Below the pieces are notes generated by a model that made no database searches, was not told where the DNA came from, and worked only from the letters and a program-made list of their open reading frames with translations. A stretch of 64,000 bases of DNA from Vibrio scophthalmi LMG 19158 (GTDB taxonomy: Bacteria; Pseudomonadota; Gammaproteobacteria; Enterobacterales; Vibrionaceae): contig NZ_AFWE01000182.1 in assembly GCF_000222585.1 (NCBI RefSeq), forward strand, positions 62,001 through 126,000, given 5' to 3'. Positions 36,080-45,838 of this stretch are shown here, piece by piece. The number at the start of each line of letters is the position of its first letter. Position 1 is the stretch's first letter. Position numbers and translations under genes: made by a program.

Positions 36080-36682
36080 TTACTTCTGATATAAGGACAG
36101 AAAAGCAGCCACGGCTTTTTGTGTATGTACGATACGTTGTGTTTGATCGGGTAATTCAATTCCCAGCAATGCCATATTTTGAAAGTCAGCCTTCACTAGC
36201 GCGAGTAATTGGCTACAAGCGAGTGTTGCATCATTGATATCTAATTGCGCAGAAACATCAGCCGTTTGCAGAAAATCAATCATATACTGATGGATTCGTA
36301 ATGGACCAGTTTGCCAAAACTGCCATGCAACCGAATCGTGCTTATTAAAATCGGAGGCAATAATTCGATATAGGCCCAGCATCGGGTTAGAACAAATACC
36401 CGCAAGGTACTGTAACGCAAACTGCTCTAACGTACTTTGCAGAGATTGCTGATGGGATTCCGACAACCTAAACACTGACTCTAAACTGGTTTTCGTGTTA
36501 TAGCCGAGCACCGCTACAAATAAGCCTTCTTTATTGCTGAAGTAACGATATAACGTCTGTTTTGACCCACCACAAACGGCCACAATTTGATCCAAAGACG
36601 TCTCTTTATACCCCTGTTCTATAAATAGCGCTGTCGCAACTTCAATGATTCGGGTTCTTTTTTTCTCGGTGGAGGCTCGCAT
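36080..36682 (-). CDS. TetR family transcriptional regulator
   Basis: A 200-residue TetR-type repressor. The N-terminal helix-turn-helix reads ALFIEQGYKETSLDQIVAVC then GGSKQTLYRYFSNKEGLF (about 17-54), followed by a helical ligand-binding domain with a TetR_C-like region. It converges on the EmrA-like/MFS pair. A near copy of the palindrome before the efflux operon lies 20 bp upstream of its own start, so it probably represses both itself and the efflux genes until an unknown compound is bound. Confidence 0.9.
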   Translation of the reverse strand: MRASTEKKRTRIIEVATALFIEQGYKETSLDQIVAVCGGSKQTLYRYFSNKEGLFVAVLGYNTKTSLESVFRLSESHQQSLQSTLEQFALQYLAGICSNPMLGLYRIIASDFNKHDSVAWQFWQTGPLRIHQYMIDFLQTADVSAQLDINDATLACSQLLALVKADFQNMALLGIELPDQTQRIVHTQKAVAAFLSLYQK

Positions 36683-36702
36683 AACAAAATCCGCTCTACA
36701 AT

Positions 36703-36717
36703 ACTGTTCAGTACAGT
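36703..36717. promoter_or_regulatory. TetR autoregulatory operator
   Basis: ACTGTTCAGTACAGT differs at two of 15 positions from the perfect palindrome at 33403-33417. It is placed 20 bp before the tetR start codon. The interval up to 36878 shows nothing else. Confidence 0.68.
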
Positions 36718-36878
36718 ACCATCATTCTCCATATCCGGACACACTTTCCCTTTATCAGGCAAGTATAAATGTGATGGTTTACCCAGTGTGGCAGAGTCTT
36801 ATATTCATGCAACTAAGCGCCATAATAGCGGTCTCTTTATAATGTATTTCGCACCGGCTGCAACACGCCAGTACACAT

Positions 36879-37955
36879 TCACTCTGATTCATAGTAGATA
36901 TCAAGTATCTCAATCAGTAGGATCCTCAATTCCATGTCATTCAAATTACACGCAATCGCGATACTCAACGCGTCGTCTTCAAGATAAGCAAGCAGTGTCC
37001 TAAAACCTTCGAGCAAACCACCGTGCCCAACAAGTGTTCGGGAATGGAAATAGATCTCTTCTAAACCTTTACCGCGATAATCCATCTCCCCTTTCATGTA
37101 TTTAAGTGACGCTTCAGAAATTAGCTTACCTTGATACAATGCGGTATTAAATCGGTTGAGATCTTTCGGCGTCGATGTCATCCCACCGGCGCCCATTAAC
37201 GTTGTTTTAGGCCATTCTTCGGCAGTCACAATGCCTTGTTCATAGTGAATATACGATTGTGCGTAGCCTTCACATCCTTTCGCTCCCGAGCAATACTGAG
37301 TATCACTGAGTTTAAGTGGGTCGATAATCTGCTGGTATAGCGCGTGTTCGTATGTGTTGCCTGTTACCTGTTCAATAATCCCCGTTAGCAAAATGTAATT
37401 TGAATTGGAATAGCGAAAATCTCTCATCGCGTAAGGACGGGCCGGATAGCTGGCAATTAACTCAACCAATCCAGCAAGCGTATAGTCACTTTTGATATTG
37501 CTATAAAACGCTTCCTGATCAAGAAAATTGACGATTCCGCTGTGATGAGAGAGCAAGTCATCTACAGTAATGTTTTCAGCATTAGGTACTTGCGGATAGA
37601 ACTGCGATAAAGGCGTTGATAGTTGCAGTTTTCCCTGCTCGATCAATTGAAAGATGAGTGTCGCGGTAAAGGTTTTGGTTATTGAGGCGATTTTATAACG
37701 TGTATTTGGGCTCGCGGGAATGTATTCATCTTGGGTGAAAAAATGCTCTTTTATATCAACGTAACCGGTTTGATTACGATACGTTACTGCGCCTCTCTCC
37801 GTAATTTCGATGCTAAGCATCACCTTATTTTTATCATTCAGTGAGGAAAGGTAATCGTCTAACTTGCTTTTATTGAACTCTCTTGCTGCTGCGTCACCCG
37901 ATAGGATGACAAAAGACAACATCAACATTGTAAATATGCCGCTAAACTGTTGCAT
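36879..37955 (-). CDS. Secreted serine hydrolase, class C beta-lactamase-like
   Basis: A 358-residue protein with a signal peptide (hydrophobic residues about 8-23, cleavage near DAAA). It has the penicillin-binding/class C beta-lactamase fold motifs: SITK with the nucleophilic Ser (about residue 92), YSNSNY (about 175) and HGG (about 315) in place of KTG. Proteins of this group include esterases and DD-peptidases, and true beta-lactamase activity should not be assumed. It is a single gene. Confidence 0.87.
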   Translation of the reverse strand: MQQFSGIFTMLMLSFVILSGDAAAREFNKSKLDDYLSSLNDKNKVMLSIEITERGAVTYRNQTGYVDIKEHFFTQDEYIPASPNTRYKIASITKTFTATLIFQLIEQGKLQLSTPLSQFYPQVPNAENITVDDLLSHHSGIVNFLDQEAFYSNIKSDYTLAGLVELIASYPARPYAMRDFRYSNSNYILLTGIIEQVTGNTYEHALYQQIIDPLKLSDTQYCSGAKGCEGYAQSYIHYEQGIVTAEEWPKTTLMGAGGMTSTPKDLNRFNTALYQGKLISEASLKYMKGEMDYRGKGLEEIYFHSRTLVGHGGLLEGFRTLLAYLEDDALSIAIACNLNDMELRILLIEILDIYYESE

Positions 37956-38264
37956 GATAGATCCTTATAAATCGACTACCGCCATCATATTGGTAAATGC
38001 ATATAAGTTGACAATAACGCGTGCCTTTGAGAGTCACATCTGAAATCATTTTCAACACGCCAACGGTATCTTTGCGCCAACTTGGTATGAAAATCGCTAT
38101 TTTTCATCGCGTTATCATGACGGCTCTCAAATTTATTTAATCTCACCTATGACACAATCAAGCGCATATTTGGCTTTTGTTGCTACTTTCACGTGCTGAA
38201 TTCACACGAACATTGACCGTTATCATCACACGTGTAAGGCAACTTTCTAAGGTAAGGAAATAAA
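37956..38264. other. Intergenic region without a supported gene
   Basis: This is the divergent promoter region between the serine hydrolase and the RidA-family gene. I saw no strong inverted repeat, no supported small frame and no RNA signature. Confidence 0.5.
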
Positions 38265-38642
38265 GTGGTACAAAGGATTAATTATGAGTGTTTGCCAAGC
38301 GCGGCTGGACCCTACGTTCACGCGACAAAGCACAATGATACGCTGTATGTTTCGGGTTTGACCGCCTTTGGTACTCCCGATCAAAAGGCAAATTTGATTG
38401 AACAAAGCAAAGCAGTGTTAGCGCAACTTGGCGCCATTTTAGAGCAAGAAAAACGCTCTCGCAGTGATTTGATTAAATTGACGGTATTCGTGCGTGATAT
38501 CAGCAAACTGCCCCATATTCGTGAAATTCTTTCCGATTTTTACCAAGGCTATTTGCCAGCTTGTTCGCTGGTCGAAGTGTCACACCTATTTGATTCTGAT
38601 CTGCATATTGAAATAGAAGCCACCATAGCGCTTCAAGCGTGA
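38265..38642 (+). CDS. RidA family protein lacking the key arginine
   Basis: A 125-residue RidA/YjgF-fold protein that should form a trimer. It has the expected AAGPYVHATKHNDTLYVSG start and the C-terminal LFDSDLHIEIEATIAL. In deaminating RidA proteins the motif is Pro-Ala-Arg-Ser with a catalytic Arg; here it reads PACSLVEV, so the Arg is Cys. Enamine/imine deaminase activity is therefore doubtful, and it probably belongs to another Rid subgroup. The GTG start has AAGGAAA four bases before it. A terminator follows. Confidence 0.86.
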   Translation: MVQRINYECLPSAAGPYVHATKHNDTLYVSGLTAFGTPDQKANLIEQSKAVLAQLGAILEQEKRSRSDLIKLTVFVRDISKLPHIREILSDFYQGYLPACSLVEVSHLFDSDLHIEIEATIALQA

Positions 38643-38649
38643 TCATTTG

Positions 38650-38680
38650 CCACTAACCCTGATGGGGTTAGTGGTTTTTC
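38650..38680 (+). terminator. Rho-independent terminator of the RidA-family gene
   Basis: CCACTAACCC and GGGTTAGTGG form a 10-bp stem with a 5-nt loop, followed by TTTTT. Confidence 0.88.
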
Positions 38681-38850
38681 CCCTCGACCTATCTTGAATT
38701 TGGCTTCCTTTCGTTGTTACTCATTAACATAACAAGAAGCTAAGTCTGCAGGCTGCTACGCTTAGAAGGCACACAAAGGTAGCCGAACTCTCGCGACTTG
38801 ATTGCTAAGCGCACCACTCAGTGGTCTAATAGTAAAAAAGCCTTTAAACC

Positions 38851-40287
38851 ATGGTAGATAGCATGCAACAAGAGCACCAACCGACGTTTTTCTTCTTCGA
38901 TTATGAAACGTGGGGAACCAGCCCAGCCAAAGATCGCCCAAGCCAATTTGCGGGTGTACGCACGGACATGGACTTTAATATTATTGGCGAGCCTCTTGTC
39001 ATCTATTGCCAACCACCCTCAGACTATTTGCCAGGAGTGGAAGCGGCACTGATTACCGGCATTTCTCCCCAACTGGCTGCAAGTAAAGGCCTGATCGAGC
39101 CTGAATTTATCCGCCAAATTCATGAACAATTGGCAACGCCAAACACGATTAGCCTTGGTTACAATAGTATTCGTTTTGATGACGAAGTAACGCGCTATAC
39201 TTGTTACCGCAATTTCTTTGACCCTTATGCGTGGAGCTGGCAAAACGGTAACTCACGTTGGGACTTACTCGATGTGATGCGTGCTTGCCATGCTTTACGC
39301 CCTGAAGGTATTGAATGGCCAGAAAACGACGAAGGCTATATTAGCTTCAAACTTGAGCACCTTTCTGTGGCAAACGGCATTGAACACGCCAATGCGCACG
39401 ATGCGATGGCTGATGTTATCGCCACAATCGAACTGGCAAAAAAAATCAAAGCCGCACAACCAAAACTGTTTGATTACTTCCTTACCATGCGTCATAAGCG
39501 CAAGCTCAACGAATTGGTCGATATCGTCAATATGACCCCGCTGATGCATGTCTCGGGAATGCTTGGCCGTGAATGCAACTATACCAGCTGGATTGTGCCT
39601 GTCGCTTGGCACCCAACCAATAAAAATGCAGTTATCGTGGTTGATCTCGCCAAAGATCCGCAAGTATTGTTCGATCTGGATGAGAATGCGTTGAAAGAGC
39701 GCCTATATACCAAACACAGTGATTTGGCTCCTGATGAGTTGCCCGTTCCTGTGAAGCTGGTGCATTTGAACAAATGTCCGATTCTTGCCCCTGCGAAAAC
39801 ACTGACGGCAGAAAATGCCGACAAGATTGGTATCGATCGTGAACAGTGCTTACAAAACTTACAAGTGCTCCGTCAACACCCAGAGATCCGAGAAAAATTG
39901 ATTGGCTTGTTCGCTGTTGAACGCGAATATGAAAAGAGCGCTGACGTTGATACTCAACTCTATGATGGATTCTTTTCACCCGCGGATCGCGCTGCGATGG
40001 ACATTGTTCGTCAAACCGAACCTGAGCACTTAGCGGCGCTTGATATCACCTTCAGCGATGCGCGTATCGAACCGCTATTGTTCCGTTATCGTGCGCGTAA
40101 CTTCCCATGGACACTCACCGAGCAAGAACAACTTCGTTGGAATAGCCACTGCCAGGACTACTTCCAAAGTCGCATGGACGAGTACATGCTAAATTTTGAA
40201 AACTTAGTTCACGAACATGAAAGTGATACAAAGAAAATCACTCTATTAAAATCTGTGTATCAATACGTAGAGAAGCTTGTTTCGTAA
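38851..40287 (+). CDS. sbcB: Exodeoxyribonuclease I
   Basis: ExoI degrades single-stranded DNA 3' to 5' in recombination and mismatch repair. The 478-residue protein (475 in E. coli) shows the DEDDh active site: FFDYETWG (about 18-25), [13 protein letters not shown], and [14 protein letters not shown] with the catalytic His and Asp (about 185). The rest matches the SH3-like and C-terminal extension of ExoI. An in-frame ATG also lies at 38863; neither has a strong ribosome site. yohJ starts 43 bp after its stop. Confidence 0.94.
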   Translation: MVDSMQQEHQPTFFFFDYETWGTSPAKDRPSQFAGVRTDMDFNIIGEPLVIYCQPPSDYLPGVEAALITGISPQLAASKGLIEPEFIRQIHEQLATPNTISLGYNSIRFDDEVTRYTCYRNFFDPYAWSWQNGNSRWDLLDVMRACHALRPEGIEWPENDEGYISFKLEHLSVANGIEHANAHDAMADVIATIELAKKIKAAQPKLFDYFLTMRHKRKLNELVDIVNMTPLMHVSGMLGRECNYTSWIVPVAWHPTNKNAVIVVDLAKDPQVLFDLDENALKERLYTKHSDLAPDELPVPVKLVHLNKCPILAPAKTLTAENADKIGIDREQCLQNLQVLRQHPEIREKLIGLFAVEREYEKSADVDTQLYDGFFSPADRAAMDIVRQTEPEHLAALDITFSDARIEPLLFRYRARNFPWTLTEQEQLRWNSHCQDYFQSRMDEYMLNFENLVHEHESDTKKITLLKSVYQYVEKLVS

Positions 40288-40330
40288 TCGACAAGCTCTT
40301 CAACACCGTTCTTCGCTTACGGCTAAAAAT

Positions 40331-40696
40331 ATGGCTAAAACGTTTTTAAAATACGCAGTATCCATGGGGTTAATCTTCCTCTGCTTACTTGCGGGCACCA
40401 ATATCCAACAACTGGTTGGTACATCAATACCTGGTAGCATCATTGGTATGCTAATCCTTTTTGCTTTAATGGCCAGTGGCCTTGTCTCATCGGATTGGGT
40501 TAAGCCGAGTGCTAACTTGTTTATCCGTTACATGATTTTGCTGTTTGTTCCTATCAGTGTTGGCTTAATGGAACACTTCGACACCCTAATCCATAACGCG
40601 CTGCCAATTTTGGCCAGTGCTGTTGGTGGTACGCTGATCGTTCTGGTGACTCTCGGGCTCTTTCTTGATCGCTTACTTAAGAAGGGGAACAAATAA
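40331..40696 (+). CDS. yohJ: CidA/LrgA family membrane protein YohJ
   Basis: A 121-residue protein with four hydrophobic helices and the family stretches [17 protein letters not shown] and [19 protein letters not shown]. It pairs with YohK, encoded next with a TAATG junction. LrgAB/CidAB pairs have been linked to murein hydrolase export and, in some bacteria, pyruvate uptake; the role here is not shown. I chose ATG 40331. An upstream TTG at 40277 would overlap sbcB and add 18 non-family residues. Confidence 0.87.
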   Translation: MAKTFLKYAVSMGLIFLCLLAGTNIQQLVGTSIPGSIIGMLILFALMASGLVSSDWVKPSANLFIRYMILLFVPISVGLMEHFDTLIHNALPILASAVGGTLIVLVTLGLFLDRLLKKGNK

Positions 40697-41373
40697 TGTG
40701 GTTGATTGTTACTGTCGTGGTGTTTTTCTTCGCCCGTTGGCTAAGCCGTAAATGCAATACACCCCTGATGAATCCCTTGCTGATCAGTATTGGCATTTTG
40801 ATCCCGCTATTGATATTTTGCAAAATTCCGTTCGAAACCTATTATGCCGACAATCAATGGATCAGTTTTTTACTGCAACCTGCTGTGGTGGCATTAGCTT
40901 ACCCACTTTACGAACAGTTACCACAGATCCGTGCCAATTGGCGCATCATCATGTTGGCATGTAGTGTAGGCTCCGTCATGTCGATGTTTACTGCCAGTGT
41001 TATCGCAGTCTACATGCAAGCAGACATGTCGCTGATTGCTAGCCTATTGGGTAAATCTGTAACCACACCCATCGCAATGGAAGTCTCGCGTAATTTGGGC
41101 GGCGAACCTGCAATTGCTGCAATATTAGTGCTGATTGTTGGCTTGTTTGGGGCCATTCTCGCCTATCCAATTTATAACTTACTGAACATCACCCACCCTA
41201 TTGCTAAAGGCTTAACCATGGGAACGGTTTCCCATGCGCTTGGGACCGCTACTTGCGCTGAAAAAGACGGTGAAGATGCTGCGTTTAGTTCGCTTGCGTT
41301 GGTGTTGTGCGGCGTTTTAACCTCAGTTTTAGCGCCCATGTTCTTTGCTTTCGCGGTTTGGCTGCACGGTTAA
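40696..41373 (+). CDS. yohK: CidB/LrgB family membrane protein YohK
   Basis: A 225-residue integral membrane protein of the LrgB family with about seven helices. Diagnostic segments are SLLGKSVTTPIAMEVSRNLG and GTVSHALGTATCAEKDGE. It shares one base with yohJ and probably works as its partner in a hetero-oligomer. A hairpin follows the stop. Confidence 0.9.
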   Translation: MWLIVTVVVFFFARWLSRKCNTPLMNPLLISIGILIPLLIFCKIPFETYYADNQWISFLLQPAVVALAYPLYEQLPQIRANWRIIMLACSVGSVMSMFTASVIAVYMQADMSLIASLLGKSVTTPIAMEVSRNLGGEPAIAAILVLIVGLFGAILAYPIYNLLNITHPIAKGLTMGTVSHALGTATCAEKDGEDAAFSSLALVLCGVLTSVLAPMFFAFAVWLHG

Positions 41374-41392
41374 TCCGAAGTTCGCCCCCATT

Positions 41393-41419
41393 AGTGAGGT
41401 CGCATAGTGTGACCTCACT
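41393..41419. terminator. Hairpin between yohK and cdd
   Basis: AGTGAGGTC and GACCTCACT form a 9-bp stem with a 9-nt loop. No T-run follows, so it may be a weak terminator. Confidence 0.5.
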
Positions 41420-41442
41420 CTAATTGTGAAATGTTAAACGCT

Positions 41443-41472
41443 GTTGCATTAATTAATGTGATTTAAATCTCG
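41443..41472 (+). promoter_or_regulatory. CytR-like box and CRP-like half site upstream of cdd
   Basis: GTTGCATT at 41443-41450 is an exact CytR octamer. After 4 bp comes AATGTGAT, overlapping TGTGA-N6-TCTCG (8 of 10 bases of the CRP consensus). In E. coli cdd is controlled by CytR together with CRP. It ends about 89 bp before the cdd start. Confidence 0.5.
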
Positions 41473-41560
41473 GAAATATCTCTTTTCGATCATAAAATGG
41501 GTAGCCAACGCCTTAGCTGTATTAACTAAGAGCGAATGACTGATCTAACAAGGATTCACT

Positions 41561-42448
41561 ATGAGAAGCCGTATCGAACAAGCGCTGGCTGATATTCCAT
41601 CGAACGTTGCCGAATATCTCGCACCTATCCTACTAGCGGACAACTATGACGCTACATTGAGCTGTGAGCAATTTGATAAACTACTCGAACTATCAGGATT
41701 AGAAGACGCTGAGTTACGTGTTGCCCTGCTTCCTTTTGCGGCTGCCTACTCTTACGCACCTATCTCTAACTTTTACGTCGGTGCGATTGTTCGTGGCCTA
41801 TCGGGTAAGTTGTACTTCGGTGCAAATATGGAAATTATTGGCGCTCAACTTGGTCAAACTGTTCACGCTGAACAATCAGCCATTAGTCACGCATGGATGA
41901 AAGGCGAACAAGGCATTTCAGATATCACCATCAACTTTAGCCCTTGTGGTCACTGCCGACAGTTTATGAATGAACTAAGCACGGCTCAAGAGTTGGTGGT
42001 GCAATTACCACAACGTGACGAAAAAACCTTGCAAGAATACCTGCCAGAATCTTTTGGCCCAAGTGATTTAGGAATTGAATCAGGCCTGATGACCACAGTC
42101 GATCACGGCAAACAGAGTGATGAAAACGATCCTTTAGTTGTTAAAGCACTTGCCGCACTGAATCGTAGTCATGCTCCATATAGCCAAAACCTAAGTGGTG
42201 TGGCACTGCGTATGAAAGATGGTAAGGAATATATCGGTGCTTATGCTGAAAACGCCGCATTTAACCCTAGCCTACCACCACTGCAAGTCGCGATGGTTCA
42301 ATTACTTTTAGACAAACAACAACTAGCGGATATTGAATCGGCAGCATTAGCTGAATTGGTTGACGGTAGCATCAGCCATCTTGCCTATACTCAGGCAACA
42401 TTGGATGCGGTTGATCCGGATATTCCACTGGCTTACCTAGCAGTATAA
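41561..42448 (+). CDS. cdd: Cytidine deaminase
   Basis: Cdd deaminates cytidine and deoxycytidine to uridine and deoxyuridine. The 295-residue length matches the dimeric E. coli type (294). The zinc site is seen as VHAEQSAI (about 102-109, His plus catalytic Glu) and SPCGHCRQF (about 128-136, two Cys). A second, degenerate deaminase domain fills the C-terminal half, as in E. coli. It is a single gene with an upstream CytR/CRP-like region and a strong terminator. Confidence 0.95.
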   Translation: MRSRIEQALADIPSNVAEYLAPILLADNYDATLSCEQFDKLLELSGLEDAELRVALLPFAAAYSYAPISNFYVGAIVRGLSGKLYFGANMEIIGAQLGQTVHAEQSAISHAWMKGEQGISDITINFSPCGHCRQFMNELSTAQELVVQLPQRDEKTLQEYLPESFGPSDLGIESGLMTTVDHGKQSDENDPLVVKALAALNRSHAPYSQNLSGVALRMKDGKEYIGAYAENAAFNPSLPPLQVAMVQLLLDKQQLADIESAALAELVDGSISHLAYTQATLDAVDPDIPLAYLAV

Positions 42449-42490
42449 GCACTGTTTTCAGGAAGGTTCACTCCTCGATAACAAACAACA

Positions 42491-42515
42491 AAAAGGCGCA
42501 TTATGCGCCTTTTCT
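42491..42515. terminator. Bidirectional Rho-independent terminator
   Basis: AAAAGGCGCA and TGCGCCTTTT around a 3-nt loop, between converging cdd and HD-GYP genes. Confidence 0.87.
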
Positions 42516-42554
42516 GTATCAACCGTTTTATATGCCTACAGCAATACAGTGATG

Positions 42555-43766
42555 TTACAAATCAAAGAAGGGAGTCGCATCGACTTCTAAATTGTGCGGC
42601 GCAATCGCTCGTTCAATTTTAATCGGTGCATGCTTAAGATCGATGTAAGCCACATCAACATAGCGCTTATACTTACGTGAATAGAAACATTTTACTTCGG
42701 GTTTTAACGGTTCATCTAAATTGGATGTCCAAACAATCCCAACACGACCATCACTCAATTCTACAATCGATCCTACCGGATAGATGCCGATACAGTTAAT
42801 AAACTTATAGACAAGATCTTTATCCAGATGATGAGGCGTTAAACTCAGCAAAATTTTAAATGCTTCTGCCGAACTCATGCCCTTTTTATAACAACGATCT
42901 GATGTGAGTGCATCGTATATATCGACAATACAACTCATACGACCATGTATTGGAATTTGCTCACCAGCAAGACCTGAAGGGTAACCCTTACCATCTAATT
43001 TTTCATGGTGCATCAAACAAACATCGCGAGAAATATCACTCAGTCCTTTAACGTTAGTAATAATTTGCTTGGCGTAAACCTGATGTAATTTCATGTGCTC
43101 AAACTCTTCAGGCGTCAAGCGAGCTGGTTTATGCAGCACTTCATCGTCAACTTTTATTTTACCAACATCATGGATAATACCGCCGATGGCCATATGTTTT
43201 AACGTCTCTTTGGGCAACTTCAAATGTTGGCCGAAACTGACTAATAAGCAGGCCACATTAACCGAGTGCTCAAGCAGATATTTGTCTTTGTTACGTAAGG
43301 CAGAAACACACTGCAAGGCATCTGAATCGGTTAGCACCGATTCAATCAGGTCATCTGCCCAGTTATCGATGTCAGCAACATCAATCACTTTGCCTTCAAA
43401 AGTTTGATTAATCAGCTTATGGGCAAGCCCTTTCGCTTCACGAATAATTTTTGAGGCGCGCTGCTGCTGAGAAAATCGGCTACTTCTTTTCGGTGTCGTA
43501 GCCGCAGGAGAGACGATTTGATTTGGGATTGGATTGGAGGCTGAAACGTCTACTGGCTTGAACTCGCACCCTTCAGCGGATAACTCGCGGTCAACCCAAG
43601 CAAACTTTACGTTACCCTGTCTTAATTGATCGATCGCCTTATCGCTTGCGACACGTCCAGCGTTAGCTAGATTAACGCGCTTACTGTGCTCTATTGCTGT
43701 TACAAACATGCCAATAGATAAGGTGTCTATTGAAATTTTAATTGATTTATTAGGATCGTATTTCAT
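42555..43766 (-). CDS. Cytoplasmic HD-GYP protein with DUF3391 domain (c-di-GMP phosphodiesterase)
   Basis: A 403-residue soluble protein. The N-terminal DUF3391 region (about 1-125, including IDTLSIGMFVTAI and VKFAWVDRE) is followed by an HD-GYP domain with GIIHDVGKIKV (about 195-205) and LMHHEKLDGKGYPSG (about 247-261). All diagnostic residues are present, so hydrolysis of c-di-GMP is expected. No TM helix is seen. ATG 43766 is preferred over an in-frame TTG six codons earlier. It is a single gene. Confidence 0.92.
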   Translation of the reverse strand: MKYDPNKSIKISIDTLSIGMFVTAIEHSKRVNLANAGRVASDKAIDQLRQGNVKFAWVDRELSAEGCEFKPVDVSASNPIPNQIVSPAATTPKRSSRFSQQQRASKIIREAKGLAHKLINQTFEGKVIDVADIDNWADDLIESVLTDSDALQCVSALRNKDKYLLEHSVNVACLLVSFGQHLKLPKETLKHMAIGGIIHDVGKIKVDDEVLHKPARLTPEEFEHMKLHQVYAKQIITNVKGLSDISRDVCLMHHEKLDGKGYPSGLAGEQIPIHGRMSCIVDIYDALTSDRCYKKGMSSAEAFKILLSLTPHHLDKDLVYKFINCIGIYPVGSIVELSDGRVGIVWTSNLDEPLKPEVKCFYSRKYKRYVDVAYIDLKHAPIKIERAIAPHNLEVDATPFFDL

Positions 43767-43944
43767 CAAGACAATATTCTTCAAATCATTATTATAAGTC
43801 GGCGAGAATTATATTACGCTCGCGCAAACATTGCCTTAATTTATTTTCTATTTGGTTCTTTTCTGTGCAAATATCGCAAAAACAACAAAATCTGTTGCGC
43901 AGATTATTGAAAGTGTATCACAAACCATTCCAATTCCCGCAATA

Positions 43945-43973
43945 AAACCAAGGACTTACTAAGCCCTTGGTTT
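43945..43973 (-). terminator. Rho-independent terminator of the transporter/kinase/receiver operon
   Basis: AAACCAAGG and CCTTGGTTT with additional inner pairs; the minus strand continues with TTTTATT. It lies about 65 bp past the receiver gene. Confidence 0.72.
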
Positions 43974-44037
43974 CTACATTCACCTAAAAAAGCATACTTT
44001 ACATTTCAAAGTTAAAATATTTAACGCGGTCACATTA

Positions 44038-44511
44038 TTATCTTAAACGTTCCAATACCACTTGCTGATCAAGATGACTATGCAATTCGGTATAATCCAG
44101 ACCTACATCAAAAATATACATTGTTACCAAGCGTTTAATTGCATCAACCAATACGTCTGCTTGCCATGGTTTTTCAAAATACTGATTGATACCCGCCGCA
44201 TTAATGGCATTGATAGTATCGGTATGTGTCGCTTGCCCGGTCAGCAATATCTTTTTAGTATGAGCAAAACGACGGTCTTGCTGCACTTCTGAAAGTAATT
44301 CAACCCCCGTTTTTCCCGGCATGACATGATCAGAGACAATCAGCGCAATGTACTCACCTTCTGCATCGAGATCATCCATAAGCTGCAGCACTTCGTCAGC
44401 AGATTCACAATCTTCGATATTTAACCAAGCAGTTAATGGCTCAAGATCTTGCAATACGGCACTAAGAACCTCACGTTGGTCATCAACACAAATTACATTA
44501 AGCTTGTCCAT
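44038..44511 (-). CDS. Single-domain response regulator
   Basis: A 157-residue receiver protein with the acidic pocket VICVDDQ, the phosphoacceptor Asp in LIVSDHVMPG (about residue 60), the Thr in LLTGQAT and the Lys in FEKPW. The roughly 40 residues after the receiver do not form a DNA-binding domain, so the output is probably protein contact. ATG 44511 follows GAGGATTAAT and sits one base after the kinase stop. It is the likely partner of the histidine kinase encoded just upstream. Confidence 0.88.
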   Translation of the reverse strand: MDKLNVICVDDQREVLSAVLQDLEPLTAWLNIEDCESADEVLQLMDDLDAEGEYIALIVSDHVMPGKTGVELLSEVQQDRRFAHTKKILLTGQATHTDTINAINAAGINQYFEKPWQADVLVDAIKRLVTMYIFDVGLDYTELHSHLDQQVVLERLR

Positions 44512-44512
44512 A

Positions 44513-45835
44513 TTAATCCTCAATCGGTAATTTAATTCTGAATATCGTTAGGTCTGCATCACTCTTGACCGCAATGCTTCCGCCGTAGCCTGAAATAATT
44601 CTTCTCACAATGGATAACCCTAACCCTAAACCAAACGATAAACCGCCCTTCTTGGTGGTAAAGTTTGGATCAAATATTTTGCGTCTTGTTGATGAATCTA
44701 TTTCAGGGCCATTATTGGCAATGGTGATTAAGATTCGATTTTTACTGTGTCTTGTTTGGATCTCTATTTCCGGTTCATCAACATCAAGCATTGCATCACA
44801 GGCATTTTTAATAATGTTTACCCATACTTGAACCAACTCCGTTTGCGAACCTACAAAAAGTGGCAATGTGGCTGGCCGGATACGCACAGCGACACGACGA
44901 AGATCACTTTGCAATAATGAAACTGCGCGGTTAATGCTTTCGTTTATATCGATCTCTTCAACGGTTTCAACATCGGCTCTACCTAACTGCTTCACCGACT
45001 TTACAATGCCAACAGTATGCTTCGAAGCAATGCGTAAATCATGCAGATCACGCCCCATTTGCCAGTATTTTATCGCTTCATGAGGGTTCTTTAACCAATG
45101 CGACGAAATCGACTCATTCGGCAGCGCACGCGCTAATTCTTTCGCTATAAGCTTGTCCAAGCCATAGCGTTGTTCAAGTTGCTTGCCTCGACTTCGCGCT
45201 TCACTTGACGACACTTTTTGCCCGTGCATTAAGCCGTAATCAAAGAACTGACTTGCTTCTGGGTGAACCTCTTCTAATAGAGACATGATGACATTTTCTA
45301 GCCGCTCTGATTTGCTGCTCACCACACCAATTGCATTGTTTAGCTCATGAGCAATCCCTGCGGCTAATTGACCTAGAGTGGTCATCTGCTCAGCCAAATT
45401 GAGCTTTTGCAAAGCCTTCTCTTTCGCCAATGCTTCTTGTGTCACTCTTCGCTGCCTTCTCGATAACTCGTTGACAATCACTGGCGTGAATTGAGCTGTC
45501 AAAGGCCCATAGTTCTCCTCTTCTACCGCTTGGGTATTTCGATCAATCCATGCCAGTTCAACATCACTTTTCGCGATGACCGTTGAAGAGGCCGTCCACG
45601 TACCAGAGAAAAAACTGTGCACACCAATAAAAGCGCCCTGTCCGGCAGAAAAAACTTGTGTGAGATCTTCACCATTTTCGCTAAAGTAGCCGCCTAACTC
45701 ACCATTTAACACATAGAAAAGACGTTCATTGGATCCGTCTTGCTCAATCAGGGTGCACCCAGCTTCCACCAGCACGATACGCTCAGGCTGGCTAAAATAG
45801 CGTTCAATGAGAGTCTTTAAATCTGCTTGATACAT
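44513..45835 (-). CDS. Soluble sensor histidine kinase with N-terminal cyclic-nucleotide-binding-like domain
   Basis: A 440-residue kinase without TM helices. Residues about 10-125 form a cNMP-binding-like beta-roll (LFYVLNGELGGYFSENGEDL). A coiled region and the H-box QLAAGIAHELNNAIG (about 160-174) follow. The C-terminal ATPase has the N-box NIIKNACDAM, a G1-like ANNGPEI, and GLSFGLGLGLSIVRRI. G1 has Asn where Asp is usual. It lies between an SLC13 transporter gene and a receiver gene with almost no spacing, so all three should be made together. Whether the roll binds a nucleotide is not shown. Confidence 0.89.
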   Translation of the reverse strand: MYQADLKTLIERYFSQPERIVLVEAGCTLIEQDGSNERLFYVLNGELGGYFSENGEDLTQVFSAGQGAFIGVHSFFSGTWTASSTVIAKSDVELAWIDRNTQAVEEENYGPLTAQFTPVIVNELSRRQRRVTQEALAKEKALQKLNLAEQMTTLGQLAAGIAHELNNAIGVVSSKSERLENVIMSLLEEVHPEASQFFDYGLMHGQKVSSSEARSRGKQLEQRYGLDKLIAKELARALPNESISSHWLKNPHEAIKYWQMGRDLHDLRIASKHTVGIVKSVKQLGRADVETVEEIDINESINRAVSLLQSDLRRVAVRIRPATLPLFVGSQTELVQVWVNIIKNACDAMLDVDEPEIEIQTRHSKNRILITIANNGPEIDSSTRRKIFDPNFTTKKGGLSFGLGLGLSIVRRIISGYGGSIAVKSDADLTIFRIKLPIED

Positions 45836-45838
45836 CAC

